DNA from: Pseudochelatococcus lubricantis
GTDB taxonomy: Bacteria; Pseudomonadota; Alphaproteobacteria; Rhizobiales; Beijerinckiaceae
Direction: 5' to 3'
Assembly (NCBI RefSeq): GCF_011762225.1
Contig: NZ_JAASQI010000001.1
Location: 496,001 to 560,000 of the forward strand
DNA: 64,000 nt
Position 1 is the first letter of the stretch. The number at the start of each line of letters is the position of its first letter. The notes under the pieces were generated by a model. The model was not told the origin of the DNA. It searched no databases and worked only from the letters and a program-made list of their open reading frames with translations. Made by a program: the position numbers and the translations under genes. Below, one piece after another: positions 43,336 through 52,822 of this stretch.

Positions 43336-44499
43336 ATGAGGGAACAGCTCGCGACGCCCCATTTCGTCGATGCGCAGCCGTTCGATCCGGGCGTTTCCGA
43401 TCCCGGACGGCACGAGGACGAGCGCTTCTACCGCGCCTCGTCGCTGGCGCTGATCTGGTGGAAGTTCCGCCGCAACCGGCTCGCGGTCGTCTCGGCCTTC
43501 GTGCTGCTGTTCTTCTACGCCATGGTGCCCTTCGTCGAGGTGATCGCGCCCTATGGGCAGTCGGAGCGCAACGGCGATTTCCTCTACGCGCCGCCCCAGC
43601 CCGTGCACCTGTTCCACGACGGTGAGTTCGTCGGGCCGTTTGTCTATCCCTACAGCTTCACCTTCAACAAGGAGACGTTCACGCGCGATTATGTCGTGGA
43701 CCGCACGGCGCCGCAGCGGCTGCGCTTCTTCTGTCAGGGTTCGCCCTACCGCTTCTGGGGGCTCGTGGAAATGCGCTTCCGCCTCGTCTGCCCGCCGGAG
43801 GGAGGTACGTTCTTCCTCATGGGCACGGACAGGCTCGGCCGCGATCTGCTGTCGCGCATCATCTATGGCGCGCGCATCTCGCTCGTCATCGGGCTGGTGG
43901 GAATCGGCGTGTCGTTCGCGCTCGGGCTGTTCTTCGGCGGCGTCGCGGGCTATCTCGGCGGCTGGGTGGACAGCGCCATCCAGCGGCTGATCGAGATCCT
44001 CCGCTCGCTGCCGGAGCTGCCGCTGTGGCTCGCGCTTTCCGCCGCGCTGCCGGCAAACTGGTCGCCCGTCGCCGTGTTCTTCGGCATCACCATCATTCTG
44101 GGCCTGCTCGACTGGCCGGGGCTGGCGCGGGCCGTCCGCTCGAAGCTGCTGGCGCTGCGGGAGGAAGACTTCGTCAAGGCGGCGGAGTTGATGGGCGCCT
44201 CGCGGACGCGCATCATCGCGCGCCATCTCATCCCCAACTTCATGAGCCACCTGATCGCCTCGGCCACGCTGTCCATCCCGTCGATGATTCTCGGCGAGAC
44301 GGCGCTGTCGTTCCTGGGGCTCGGGCTGCGTCCGCCGGTGACGAGCTGGGGCGTGCTGCTCAACGAGGCGCAGAACCTCGCCGCCGTCAGCCTGCAGCCG
44401 TGGCTGCTGTGGCCGATCGTGCCGGTGGTGCTCGTGGTGCTGGCCTTCAACTTCGTGGGGGACGGCCTGCGCGACGCAGCCGACCCCTATCACGAATGA
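43336..44499 (+). CDS. Peptide-type ABC transporter permease (DppC/YejE-like)
   Basis: A 387-residue permease: WWKFRRNRLAVVSAFVLLFFYAMVPFVEV, then MGTDRLGRDLLSRIIYGARISLVIG and the EAA loop EEDFVKAAELMGASRTRIIARHLIPN. Like YejE it has a large periplasmic insertion after helix 1. It completes a four-gene importer (ATPase, binding protein, two permeases). Convergent with the HdeD-like gene four bases away. Confidence 0.93.
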   Translation: MREQLATPHFVDAQPFDPGVSDPGRHEDERFYRASSLALIWWKFRRNRLAVVSAFVLLFFYAMVPFVEVIAPYGQSERNGDFLYAPPQPVHLFHDGEFVGPFVYPYSFTFNKETFTRDYVVDRTAPQRLRFFCQGSPYRFWGLVEMRFRLVCPPEGGTFFLMGTDRLGRDLLSRIIYGARISLVIGLVGIGVSFALGLFFGGVAGYLGGWVDSAIQRLIEILRSLPELPLWLALSAALPANWSPVAVFFGITIILGLLDWPGLARAVRSKLLALREEDFVKAAELMGASRTRIIARHLIPNFMSHLIASATLSIPSMILGETALSFLGLGLRPPVTSWGVLLNEAQNLAAVSLQPWLLWPIVPVVLVVLAFNFVGDGLRDAADPYHE

Positions 44500-44502
44500 T
44501 CT

Positions 44503-45093
44503 TCAGACGAGCGGCTTGCCCTTCCGCGCCCGCAGCGCAAGCGCCACGGCGATGAAGGACCAGCCCTCGAAGATGAGTTCGATGGCGAGGATGAGCCCGA
44601 TCAGGTAGAGCGAGTTCACGGGCCAGCGCGCGGCGATGACGATGCCGACGACAAGCGCCGCCACGCCCGCCGCCACGAGCCAGCCCCAGCCCTCGCGCGG
44701 GCGGGCGGCGAAGCCCGTCCAGATGCGCAGCACGCCCGAGGCGATGAGCGAGACCGCCAGCACCAGCGTGAACGCCACCGAGGCGAGCTGCGGGTTGTAG
44801 AAGGCGAAGAAGCCCGCGAGCGCATAGAATGCGCCGCTCAGCAGCCAGACGAGGAAGTTGCCCCATTCCTTGACCTGGAAGGCATGCGCGATCTGCAGCA
44901 CGCCGCCGATGAGGATCAGCGCGCCGATGTAGTAGACGGTCGCCAGCGTGGCCACCAGCAGGTTGCCGAGCGCGATGCCGCCGAGGACGAGCAGGATGAT
45001 GCCGAGCAGCAGGAACCACACCCACTTGGAGCGCACTTCTTCCGCAATGGCGTTGATGGCCGGTTCGTGATTGTGCTGAACGGATGTAGGCAT
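44503..45093 (-). CDS. HdeD-family membrane protein
   Basis: A 196-residue protein with about six membrane helices in repeated pairs (WVWFLLLGIILLVLGGIALG; LYLIGLILAIELIFEGWSFIA). HdeD/DUF308 proteins are linked to acid resistance in Escherichia coli, but the role in alphaproteobacteria is unknown. ATG 45093 has AAAGG seven bases upstream. Confidence 0.87.
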   Translation of the reverse strand: MPTSVQHNHEPAINAIAEEVRSKWVWFLLLGIILLVLGGIALGNLLVATLATVYYIGALILIGGVLQIAHAFQVKEWGNFLVWLLSGAFYALAGFFAFYNPQLASVAFTLVLAVSLIASGVLRIWTGFAARPREGWGWLVAAGVAALVVGIVIAARWPVNSLYLIGLILAIELIFEGWSFIAVALALRARKGKPLV

Positions 45094-45454
45094 GGCAGCC
45101 CTTTCCTTATGCTTTGTCCGGGTGGACGTTACTTGCGGCACTCTAGTATCATTCGGCCGTATTGCATAGCAGCAAGGTCAATTCGCGAATTTTTACAATA
45201 TATTTATGCTGCATTCCGCGCCGCCCGGCGGCGGCGGTCCGCGCATCGGCGCTTGACTTATGGCGAAGAAAAGCCCATATGGCTGCCATGCGCCCGGTCG
45301 GGCGCTTTTGTGTTCAGGTCGCGTGAGCGGTCCCCTCGTGCGGATCGTCCTGCCGGACACGGTTATTTTCAGGAACAGCCCGGATCACGCGGGGCGTCCA
45401 CCACCCCGCGATCGCTCTGCCCGTCGGTTTCCGCCGGGGCGGAGATGTCGCTTC
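45094..45454. promoter_or_regulatory. Divergent region between the HdeD-like gene and the helicase, with leader hairpin
   Basis: A 361-base gap. A TTGACT at 45253-45258 with CATATG 17 bases later could be a sigma-70 promoter for the helicase. Downstream, GCGCCC (45290-45295) pairs with GGGCGC (45300-45305) and TTTT follows, an attenuator-like hairpin in the leader. Both readings are inference. Confidence 0.4.
45290..45309 (+). terminator. Possible attenuator hairpin in helicase leader
   Basis: A six-base-pair GC stem with loop GGTC and a short T-run, about 145 bases upstream of the helicase start. Short for an efficient terminator; it could cause partial premature termination or influence mRNA folding in the cold. 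Confidence 0.4.
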
Positions 45455-46891
45455 ATGCGAAAGATTATCGAATTGACTTCCTTTCAGGAACTTGGTCTGG
45501 CCGCTCCCCTCCTGTCGGCGCTGGCTGAAGAGGGCTATGAGAAGCCCACGCCCATCCAGGCCCAGGCCATCCCCCATCTGCTGCAGGGCAGGGACCTGCT
45601 CGGCATCGCCCAGACCGGTACCGGCAAGACGGCAGCCTTCTCGCTGCCGATTCTCGACCGCCTGTCGCGCGACAGGAAGCCGGCGCCACGCCACGGCTGC
45701 CGCGCGCTGGTGCTGAGCCCGACGCGCGAACTCGCGAGCCAGATCGCGGAAAGCATCCGCTCCTACGGCCGGCATCTGAAGCTGCGCGTGGCCGTCGTGT
45801 TCGGCGGCGTCTCCGCCCGCCCGCAGGCGCAGGAGCTGGCGCGCGGCGTCGACATCCTCGTCGCCACCCCCGGCCGCCTCATCGACCATCTCGACGGGCG
45901 CGCCGTGAACCTCAGCCATGTTGAGGTGTTCGTGCTCGACGAGGCCGACCAGATGCTCGACATGGGCTTTATCCACGCCATCCGCCGCCTCGTGCCGCTG
46001 CTGCCGAAGGTGCGCCAGAACCTGTTCTTCTCGGCCACGATGCCGAAGGAGATCGGCGCGCTCGCGGCGGACCTGCTGCGTGACCCGGTCCAGGTGTCGG
46101 TGACGCCCGTCGCCACCACTGCCGAGCGTATCGCGCAGAAGGTGCTGTTCATCGAGACGGCGCGCAAGCGCAACCTGCTGGTCGATATCCTGCGGGACGA
46201 CGACATGGGCCGCACGCTGGTGTTCAGCCGCACCAAGCACGGGGCGGACCGCATCGTGCGCCATCTGGAGGAAGCGAGCATTCCCGCCTCCGCCATCCAC
46301 GGCAACAAGAGCCAGAGCCAGCGTGAGCGCGCGCTCGCCGACTTCCGCTCCGGCAAGCGCAAGATTCTGGTGGCGACCGATATCGCCGCGCGCGGCATCG
46401 ATGTCGAGGGCGTCACGCACGTGGTGAACTTCGACCTGCCGAACGTGCCGGAATCCTACGTGCATCGCATCGGCCGCACGGCGCGCGCGGGGGCGGAGGG
46501 CTCTGCCATCTCGTTCTGCGACGCCGAGGAGCGCGCATACCTGCGCGACATCGAACGGCTGACGCGCCAGAGCATCCCGAGCGAGGATCGCCGCCTGCCC
46601 GGCGCCGCCGAGGCGGAGGAGAGCGCCCGTCCCGCGCCGAAGCCTGGCCGTGCCGGCAGGCCCGGCGGTAATGGCGGGCGCCCCGCCGCACCCGGCCGGG
46701 GGCAGGCACGCCCCGGCAAGCCCGGTGAAGGCCAGCGCGCGAAGCCGCGCACGGAAGCCGGTGGCGAGCGCCACGATCGCCCGCACGCGGGCGAGCAGCG
46801 CGCCCGCGGCGGCCACAACGCCCGGCGCGACAACCGTGGCGGCGAGCGCATCGGCGACATGTCGTTCATGAAGCCCGCGCGCGGCCGCTGA
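45455..46891 (+). CDS. DEAD-box ATP-dependent RNA helicase
   Basis: A 478-residue helicase with the full motif set: Q motif [26 protein letters not shown], motif [21 protein letters not shown] in [16 protein letters not shown] in FFSATMPKE, and [23 protein letters not shown] with [10 protein letters not shown]. The C-terminus from about residue 390 is a basic, Arg/Gly/Pro-rich low-complexity tail likely to bind RNA. This matches the RhlE-type group used in ribosome assembly and cold adaptation. The start 45455 fits the usual N-terminus; the longer open frame upstream is leader. Confidence 0.93.
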   Translation: MRKIIELTSFQELGLAAPLLSALAEEGYEKPTPIQAQAIPHLLQGRDLLGIAQTGTGKTAAFSLPILDRLSRDRKPAPRHGCRALVLSPTRELASQIAESIRSYGRHLKLRVAVVFGGVSARPQAQELARGVDILVATPGRLIDHLDGRAVNLSHVEVFVLDEADQMLDMGFIHAIRRLVPLLPKVRQNLFFSATMPKEIGALAADLLRDPVQVSVTPVATTAERIAQKVLFIETARKRNLLVDILRDDDMGRTLVFSRTKHGADRIVRHLEEASIPASAIHGNKSQSQRERALADFRSGKRKILVATDIAARGIDVEGVTHVVNFDLPNVPESYVHRIGRTARAGAEGSAISFCDAEERAYLRDIERLTRQSIPSEDRRLPGAAEAEESARPAPKPGRAGRPGGNGGRPAAPGRGQARPGKPGEGQRAKPRTEAGGERHDRPHAGEQRARGGHNARRDNRGGERIGDMSFMKPARGR

Positions 46892-46920
46892 ATGCCGCAG
46901 GAGCGCCCGCCGGGCGCTCC

Positions 46921-46981
46921 TTCAGAGCGCTTTCCGACCGGATGAAATCGTCTGATCGATCAGAACATCGGGCGCTCTGAA
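46921..46981 (+). repeat. Dispersed palindromic repeat, copy 2
   Basis: Outer arms TTCAGAGCGC (46921-46930) and GCGCTCTGAA (46972-46981) are exact inverted repeats around the core GGATGAAATCGTCTGATC and GATCAG. It shares core and layout with the copy at 23788. It lies between the helicase stop and the membrane-protein gene and could help terminate the helicase transcript. Confidence 0.75.
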
Positions 46982-47033
46982 TCAAGGCTTGCGTGGCGCC
47001 GGCGTCGCGCCGCAACCGCAACGGAAGAACTGC

Positions 47034-48494
47034 ATGGACAGCACCGCGCCCATCCGTATGAGTGCGTCGCGGCGGCCGGGCCCGCCCATGCTTGCGCTGG
47101 CGACCATGGTCGCGGCGGTCACGCTCATGGCCATGCTGCCGTATCTCGCCGGCTATCGTCTGTCTGGCGATGACATCTGGTTTCTGCAACTCGCCATCGA
47201 AGGTAGCGAGGCGGTGGCGGACAATGCCATGCACGCGGCCATCGAGCAGGGGCGCGTCGGCCAGTTGCTGATGCTGCCGCTCAACGTGCTCGGCGCCTAT
47301 CTGTCGGGCGATCCCGTCTGGCGGGCGGTTTTCGTGGCGCTCTATGTCGCGCAGCTGCTGCTTTTCGCGGTCTTCGTCAGCACGGTCCTGCAAACGGACC
47401 TACGTGTCTTCCTGTTCGTGCTGCTGGTGGCGCTGCATCCGCTGGCCTTCGCCTTCATGCCGCCGAACGCCTATCCGCTGCAGAACACCGTTCCCCTCAT
47501 CGCCATCCTCGGTGCGCGCATCGCGATCGTCCGCCTGCGGCAGCGGCATGCATTGCGCGCGGCAGCGGAACTGCCGGCGCAGGTCGTCTTCGCACTCGGC
47601 ATGCTGGTCAGTGAATTCGCGGTGGCGTTCGGCACGGCGCTGCTGCTGGCGGAATACGCGGCCCGCGCCGGCGTGGCCCGGCAGGAGGGGCGGGGCTGGC
47701 GGCAGGCGCTCCAGCTCGCCTTGGCACGCCGCTTCGTGCATGCGGACGGTCTCGCCGTGCTCGCGGCCGTCGGGCCCTATCTTCTGTTCCGCTGGTGGAA
47801 TCCGGGCGTTTACGACGGCAACTCGGCGGGCGGCATCGCGCATCCGCTCAAGGTCGCGGGCACCATCTTCGGCCATGTCCGCGACGGCACGGCCTTTCCG
47901 CGTCTGGGTGGCGGCCTGTCGTCGGCGGAGGCGTGGGAACTCCTGGTCGCGGCCGCGACCGGCGTCGCCGTGGCCGCCGCGCTTTTCACTGCCGCAGGCG
48001 GGCTGCTGCGCCTCGCCGCGCCCGCTGCCACCGGCCTCGCCACGCTGCTGCTCGCGGCGTGGGTCACCCTGCCGGTCGCCATCAGCACGAAGTATCAGGC
48101 CGCCTGCATGGACAGGGGATCGTGCGCGTACCTCGACAGCCGCATCTCCTATCTGGCGGTGACGGTCGCTGTTGCCTGCGCTGTCGCCTTTGCCTGCCGG
48201 CATCCGCTGGGCCGTGCGACCGCGCGTCAGGCGCTGGCGATCTGCTGCGTTCTGCTCGGCGTCATGGCGGCGCTGACCTCCATCTACAATGCCGGCAAGG
48301 CACGGGACATGCGGCGCATCCATCAGGTGTGGGAGCGCGCCGACCGGCTCGCCTGCACCGCCGCCCCGCCGCAGGAGGCAGCGGCGATCCGGGCGGCTGT
48401 CGATCCCGACGGCCTGATCGCCATCACGCCGCCAGGCAGCATCGCCGACTTCTGGAAAGCTTATTTCGGCTGGAAGGCTCTCCGCTGCCCGTGA
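47034..48494 (+). CDS. Polytopic membrane protein of unknown function
   Basis: A 486-residue protein with about 10-11 hydrophobic segments. After the first helix is a periplasmic-type loop YRLSGDDIWFLQLAIEG with paired Asp, reminiscent of lipid-linked GT-C glycosyltransferases, but I cannot assign it to a family. ATG 47034 has GGAAG seven bases upstream. Alone in its orientation, it is bracketed by inverted copies of the dispersed repeat at 46921 and 48525. Confidence 0.75.
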   Translation: MDSTAPIRMSASRRPGPPMLALATMVAAVTLMAMLPYLAGYRLSGDDIWFLQLAIEGSEAVADNAMHAAIEQGRVGQLLMLPLNVLGAYLSGDPVWRAVFVALYVAQLLLFAVFVSTVLQTDLRVFLFVLLVALHPLAFAFMPPNAYPLQNTVPLIAILGARIAIVRLRQRHALRAAAELPAQVVFALGMLVSEFAVAFGTALLLAEYAARAGVARQEGRGWRQALQLALARRFVHADGLAVLAAVGPYLLFRWWNPGVYDGNSAGGIAHPLKVAGTIFGHVRDGTAFPRLGGGLSSAEAWELLVAAATGVAVAAALFTAAGGLLRLAAPAATGLATLLLAAWVTLPVAISTKYQAACMDRGSCAYLDSRISYLAVTVAVACAVAFACRHPLGRATARQALAICCVLLGVMAALTSIYNAGKARDMRRIHQVWERADRLACTAAPPQEAAAIRAAVDPDGLIAITPPGSIADFWKAYFGWKALRCP

Positions 48495-48524
48495 CGGGTA
48501 TTCGCACACTGACTCGTTGTTTTC

Positions 48525-48575
48525 GGGCGGTTTCCTATCGATCGGATGATTCCATCGGATCGGAGCGGAGCGCCC
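48525..48575 (-). repeat. Dispersed palindromic repeat, copy 3 (inverted)
   Basis: Outer arms GGGCG (48525-48529) and CGCCC (48571-48575) enclose GATCGGATGATTCCATCGGATCGG, the reverse complement of the repeat core with substitutions. Together with copy 2 it flanks the membrane-protein gene in opposite orientation. Confidence 0.6.
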
Positions 48576-48615
48576 CTTGGCGTGACCGCCGGGTCAGGCC
48601 CGGCGGTCCGCGATG

Positions 48616-49629
48616 TCAGTTGCGCGCGAACAGCTTGTCGAGGGTTGCGCCGCTGGCGAAATGCTCTTCGGCGACCTTCTTCCAGCCGCCGAAGACGTCC
48701 TCCACCTTGAGCAGGCGAACCGGCGGGAAGGCATCCTTGTAACGCTCGGCTACCGTCGGGTTGTGAACGCGGTAGAAGTTCTTGGCCAGCAGCTCCTGCC
48801 CCTTCTCGCTGTAGAGGAATTCGAGATAGGCCGTCGCCTCCCGCGTCGTGCCCTTGGCCTCCGCGACCTTGTCGACCACGCTCACCGGAAACTCGGCAAG
48901 GATGCTCGTCGGCGGCACCACGACCTCGAAGCCCTTGTCGCCGTATTCGCGGCGCACGCCGTTAACCTCCGACTCGAAGGTGATGAGGACATCACCCAGC
49001 CCACGCTCGACGAAGGACGTGGTCGCGCCGCGTCCGCCCGTGTCGAAAACCGGGACGTTGGCGAAGATGCGCTTGATGTCGGCTTCCACCTTCGCGGCGT
49101 CGCCCTTGTGGGTTTCGAGCAGCGAGGCATAGGCCGCGAGGTACGTGTAGCGCGCGTTGCCGGAAGTCTTGGGGTTGGGGAAGATCGGCTGCACGCCTTC
49201 GCGCGCGAGGTCCGACCAGTCCTTGACGCCCTTGGGGTTGCCGGTGCGCACGAGGAACGCGGGGAAGGAGTAATAGGGCGAGGCATTGTTGGGCAGGCGC
49301 TTCTGCCAGTCCGCGCTCACCAGCCCGCCGCGGTCGTGCAGCACCTGCACGTCGGTGACCTGGTTGAAGGTGACGACATCCGCCTTCAGGCCCTCCAGAA
49401 TGGCGCGCGCCTGCGCGGAAGAGCCCGCGTGCGACTGCTTGATGGAGATCGTCTCTCCAGTCTTCGCCTTCCATTCCTCGATGAAGACGGGATTGATCTC
49501 GGCGAACAGTTCCCGCGCGATGTCATAGGACGCATTGAGCAGCTCGACCGGCTGCTTCACCTCCTGCGCTCCCGCCTGCCCCGACAGCACCAGCAGCGCT
49601 GCAACGGTTGCCCCTCCTAACCACCTCAT
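48616..49629 (-). CDS. Sulfate/thiosulfate-type ABC substrate-binding protein
   Basis: A 337-residue periplasmic protein with a Sec signal ([10 protein letters not shown]). Family segments are [47 protein letters not shown] and [18 protein letters not shown], matching Sbp/CysP sulfate binders. AAGGGG lies eight bases before ATG 49629. No cysT, cysW or cysA follows, so it is an orphan in this window and must use a transporter encoded elsewhere. Confidence 0.92.
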   Translation of the reverse strand: MRWLGGATVAALLVLSGQAGAQEVKQPVELLNASYDIARELFAEINPVFIEEWKAKTGETISIKQSHAGSSAQARAILEGLKADVVTFNQVTDVQVLHDRGGLVSADWQKRLPNNASPYYSFPAFLVRTGNPKGVKDWSDLAREGVQPIFPNPKTSGNARYTYLAAYASLLETHKGDAAKVEADIKRIFANVPVFDTGGRGATTSFVERGLGDVLITFESEVNGVRREYGDKGFEVVVPPTSILAEFPVSVVDKVAEAKGTTREATAYLEFLYSEKGQELLAKNFYRVHNPTVAERYKDAFPPVRLLKVEDVFGGWKKVAEEHFASGATLDKLFARN

Positions 49630-49768
49630 ACGATTGCCCCTTCCGAAAAGCCGCGAGCGGCGCCATTGATGTCGCCGCTTAATTCACGACAGATTGTCGG
49701 AAAGGTCAACTTTAATCGCCATTGTGGCGGTGAATAAAGATTATCACATAATTTTCATGTGATTTATC
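49630..49768. promoter_or_regulatory. Upstream region of sulfate-binding gene with dyad
   Basis: An AT-rich gap. ATCACAT (49744-49750) and ATGTGAT (49758-49764) are exact inverted repeats 7 bases apart, extended by AGAT/ATCT flanks. It could be an operator for the binding-protein gene or a terminator for dcd, which ends at 49769. Confidence 0.45.
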
Positions 49769-50878
49769 TCATCCGGGCGCCATGAAGTGCTTCGACAGCT
49801 TGAGGCCCTGCGCCTGATAGTTGGAGCCGGCTTCGGCGCCGTAGAGCGTTTCCGGCCGCTGCGCCATGCGCTCGAAGATCAGCCGGCCGACGATCTGCCC
49901 GTCCTCGATCAGGAAGGGCACGTCGTGCGAGCGCACTTCCAGCACGGCGCGGGCGCCGGCGCCGCCAGCGCCCGCATGGCCGAAGCCGGGGTCGAAGAAG
50001 CCCGCGTAATGGACCCGGAACTCGCCTACCAGCGGATCGAAGGGCACCATCTCGGCGGCGTAGTCCGGCGGCACGTGTACCGATTCCTTCGAGGCAAGGA
50101 TGTAGAACTGGCCGGGATCGAGGATGAGCTGGCCACGCCCGTCGGCATCGAGCGGCTCCCAGAAGTCGCGCACCGCATAGGCGTTGACGCGGTCGACATC
50201 GACAAGGCCCGTGTAGCGCTTGGCGCGGTAGCCGATGAGCGTCTGTCCGCTGCCGGCTGTGAACCCCGCGAGGTCGACGCTGACGGCCACGCCACCCTGG
50301 ATGGAGGCGCCGGCGCTCGCGACGATGGTCTCCCGCTCTTGCAGCAGCAGGAGTTCCGCGTCGCTGAGGCGGCTTTCGCCGGTGCGGAACCGGATTTGCG
50401 ACAGGCGGGAGCCGGTGCGCACCAGCACCGGGAAAGTGCGCGGCGAGATTTCCGCGAACAGCGCCCCTGCGTAACCTTCCTCCACGGCGTCGAACTCGCG
50501 CGCGCCGTCGGTGATGACGCGGGTGAACACGTCGAGCCGGCCCGTCGAGCTTTTGGGGTTGGCGGAGGCGGAAAGGCCCTCCGGCAGCGCCAGCGTCTCC
50601 GCGATTTCGGCGATGTAGACGCAGCCCGTCTCCAGTACCGCGCCGCGCGTCAGGTCGATCTCATGCAGCGCGAGGTCGCCGAGGCGGCGGGCGACGGCGC
50701 TGCCCTGCCCTGGCAGGAAGCTTGCCCGCACGCGCCACGCCCGTGCGCCGAGCCGCAGGTCGAGGCTTGCCGGCTGCACCTGCCCCGCCACGAAAGGGAG
50801 GGGGCTGTTGATAACGCCAGCCGCCGCCAGTTCCCTGATGGATTGGGCGGACTGGATTCCGGGGAGAAGGGCGGTCAT
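49769..50878 (-). CDS. dcd: 2'-deoxycytidine 5'-triphosphate deaminase (double-length alphaproteobacterial form)
   Basis: A 369-residue protein built as two dUTPase-fold halves: VAGQVQPASLDLRLGARAWRVRASFL and GLSASANPKSSTGRLDVFTRVITDG in the first, and PGFGHAGAGGAGARAVLEVRSHDVPFLIEDGQIVGRL in the second. It deaminates dCTP to dUTP for thymidylate synthesis. ATG 50878 was chosen; the frame continues upstream without homology. Divergent from the ArgE-like gene. Confidence 0.88.
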   Translation of the reverse strand: MTALLPGIQSAQSIRELAAAGVINSPLPFVAGQVQPASLDLRLGARAWRVRASFLPGQGSAVARRLGDLALHEIDLTRGAVLETGCVYIAEIAETLALPEGLSASANPKSSTGRLDVFTRVITDGAREFDAVEEGYAGALFAEISPRTFPVLVRTGSRLSQIRFRTGESRLSDAELLLLQERETIVASAGASIQGGVAVSVDLAGFTAGSGQTLIGYRAKRYTGLVDVDRVNAYAVRDFWEPLDADGRGQLILDPGQFYILASKESVHVPPDYAAEMVPFDPLVGEFRVHYAGFFDPGFGHAGAGGAGARAVLEVRSHDVPFLIEDGQIVGRLIFERMAQRPETLYGAEAGSNYQAQGLKLSKHFMAPG

Positions 50879-51010
50879 GATTGCCTCGGGAAGATCGGTT
50901 CGCTGCGAAGGGTCCGGTTCTTGCGAAAAATCCGGTGCGTGAAAGTGCTGTCTTTCGGAAGACTGTTGCGCTGCGTTCATTCTGCCATGAAATACAAGCG
51001 CTGGTCCTGC

Positions 51011-51064
51011 TTATGGATTCTGTCCGCACTGCCGCCTATCATGCAGAGCGGACAGAATCCATAA
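51011..51064. repeat. Perfect 17-bp inverted repeat between divergent genes
   Basis: TTATGGATTCTGTCCGC (51011-51027) is exactly complementary to 51048-51064; loop 20 bases. It lies between dcd and the ArgE-like gene, 80 bases before the latter's start. It may be a regulatory dyad for one of the two or another member of the mixed hairpin class seen in this window. Confidence 0.75.
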
Positions 51065-51144
51065 ACGATCTTGACCGGCACCGCCGCACTTCTTTTCGCG
51101 GGGCAACCGCGCCGCGCCCGAACACCGACGACAACGGAGCGACC

Positions 51145-52305
51145 ATGACCGGCCAACACCTGACCCCCGTCAACATGCTGGCCCGCCTGGTGGCGTTCAA
51201 CACGGTCAGCTCCGAATCGAATCTCGACCTGATCGCCTTCGTCGAGGACTACCTGCGCGGCTGGGGCGTCGCTTCCGTGCGCATTCCGGACGCCACGGGC
51301 AGGAAGGCGGCGCTGTTCGCCACACTCGGCCCGGCGGACCGCGGCGGCGTCGTGCTCTCCGGCCACACCGACGTCGTTCCCGTCGAGGGACAGATGTGGA
51401 CGAGCGATCCGTTCGCGCTGCGCATCGAGCAGGGCCGGGCCTATGGGCGCGGGGCGGTCGACATGAAAGGGTTCTGTGCGCTGGCGCTGTCTCTGGTGCC
51501 GGAATTCCTCGCCCGCCCGCTCGCGACGCCGGTGCATCTCTTCCTCTCCTACGACGAGGAGGTCTCGTGCCTCGGCGCCGTCGACGGCATCGCGCGATTC
51601 GGCGCCGATCTGCCGCGCCCGGTGGCGGTGATCGTCGGCGAGCCGACAGACCTTGAGGTGGTGGACGGGCACAAGAGCATCTCCATGTTCACCACCACGG
51701 TTTTCGGCGCGGAGGCCCACTCCTCGAAGCCGGAGCTGGGCGCGAGCGCCGTGCACGGGGCCGTGCTGATCGGCGCGGAGATTGATCGCCTGTCGCTGGA
51801 GTACGCCGCGCGTGGCGATGCCTCGGGGCGCTTCGACCCGCCGTGCAGCACGGTCCACATCGGCCGCATCAGCGGAGGGACGGCGCGCAACATCCTCGCC
51901 CGCGACGCGGCGATCCAGTGGGAGGTGCGAGGGCTGCCGGACCTCGACCTCGACGAGATCCCGAGCCGGCTCTCCCGCTTCGCGGAGGCGGAGGTGCTGC
52001 CCCGTTTCCGCGCCACCTTCGCCGGCTTCCGGGTGGAGACCGTTCTCGACGGCATCGTGCCGGCGCTCGGCTCCTCGCCGGGTTCGCGGGCGGAAACGCT
52101 GGCGCTGAAGCTCGCCGGGCGCAACAGCACACGCACCGTGCCGTTCGGCACCGAGGCCGGGCATTTCCACAACGCGGGCATCCCGACCGTCGTCTGCGGG
52201 CCCGGCTCCATCGATAGGGCACACAAGGCGGACGAGTACATCACCCTCGACGAACTGGCGGCGGGCGAGGCCTTCCTGCGCCGGCTCATCGACGAACTGG
52301 CCTGA
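51145..52305 (+). CDS. argE: Acetylornithine deacetylase (ArgE/DapE-type M20 metallopeptidase)
   Basis: A 386-residue zinc hydrolase. It has LSGHTDVVPVEG with metal-ligand His and the following Asp, GRGAVDMKGF, and YDEEVSCLGAVDG carrying the catalytic Glu pair. The dimerisation lid lies around residues 180-290, and FGTEAGHFHNAGIPTVVCGPG with the last ligand comes near the end. It removes the acetyl group from N-acetylornithine. ATG 51145 has GGAG upstream. Alphaproteobacteria often recycle acetyl groups through ArgJ, so this may act on another N-acyl amino acid. Confidence 0.85.
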   Translation: MTGQHLTPVNMLARLVAFNTVSSESNLDLIAFVEDYLRGWGVASVRIPDATGRKAALFATLGPADRGGVVLSGHTDVVPVEGQMWTSDPFALRIEQGRAYGRGAVDMKGFCALALSLVPEFLARPLATPVHLFLSYDEEVSCLGAVDGIARFGADLPRPVAVIVGEPTDLEVVDGHKSISMFTTTVFGAEAHSSKPELGASAVHGAVLIGAEIDRLSLEYAARGDASGRFDPPCSTVHIGRISGGTARNILARDAAIQWEVRGLPDLDLDEIPSRLSRFAEAEVLPRFRATFAGFRVETVLDGIVPALGSSPGSRAETLALKLAGRNSTRTVPFGTEAGHFHNAGIPTVVCGPGSIDRAHKADEYITLDELAAGEAFLRRLIDELA

Positions 52306-52317
52306 GCGGCGCGGCGT

Positions 52318-52641
52318 TTACCGGGGGCCGGCGAGAATGACGGCGACGCCGGCAAGGCAGATCGTTGCGCCCGCCACGTCCCACCTGTCCGGGCGCACAC
52401 CTTCGATCCCCCAGAGCCATACCAGCGAAGCCGCGATGTAGACACCACCATAGGCCGCGAAGGCACGCCCGGCCGCGTCGCTGTCGACCTGCGTCAGCAG
52501 CCAGGCGAAGGCCGCGAGCGACAGCATGCCCGGCCCGAGCCACCAGACCGGCTTGCCGAGACGCAGCCACGCCCAGAAGGCGAAGCAGCCGGCGATTTCG
52601 GCAAGCGCCGCGAGGGGATAGATCAGCGCTGTCTTGAACAT
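52318..52641 (-). CDS. YnfA-family small membrane protein
   Basis: A 107-residue protein with four helices: [40 protein letters not shown] and a C-terminal [19 protein letters not shown]. YnfA proteins resemble half-size drug/metabolite transporters; function in most species is untested. Convergent with the ArgE-like gene, 12 bases apart. Confidence 0.9.
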   Translation of the reverse strand: MFKTALIYPLAALAEIAGCFAFWAWLRLGKPVWWLGPGMLSLAAFAWLLTQVDSDAAGRAFAAYGGVYIAASLVWLWGIEGVRPDRWDVAGATICLAGVAVILAGPR

Positions 52642-52822
52642 CGGGAATCGCCGGATAGAATGGAGAGGCAAAAGGAAAATGCACCGGCGCAAGCAGGGGC
52701 TGGCGTGGCGCACGAACCTGATATAACACAATTTCAATAAATCGTTTCGCCGTCCATAAATGGGTCCTCGGCGAGAAACATGACAAAGCTCGGCGCGGGA
52801 CGCGCCAGCGGAAAGGACGCCC

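Noticed and set aside
23788-48575. CRISPR array formed by the dispersed repeats
   Set aside because: Copies are many kilobases apart, palindromic and diverged, with no regular spacers or cas genes.
52642-52822. BioR box upstream of bioY
   Set aside because: I looked for the TTATCTATAA-type palindrome and found only a poor match (GATATAAC).
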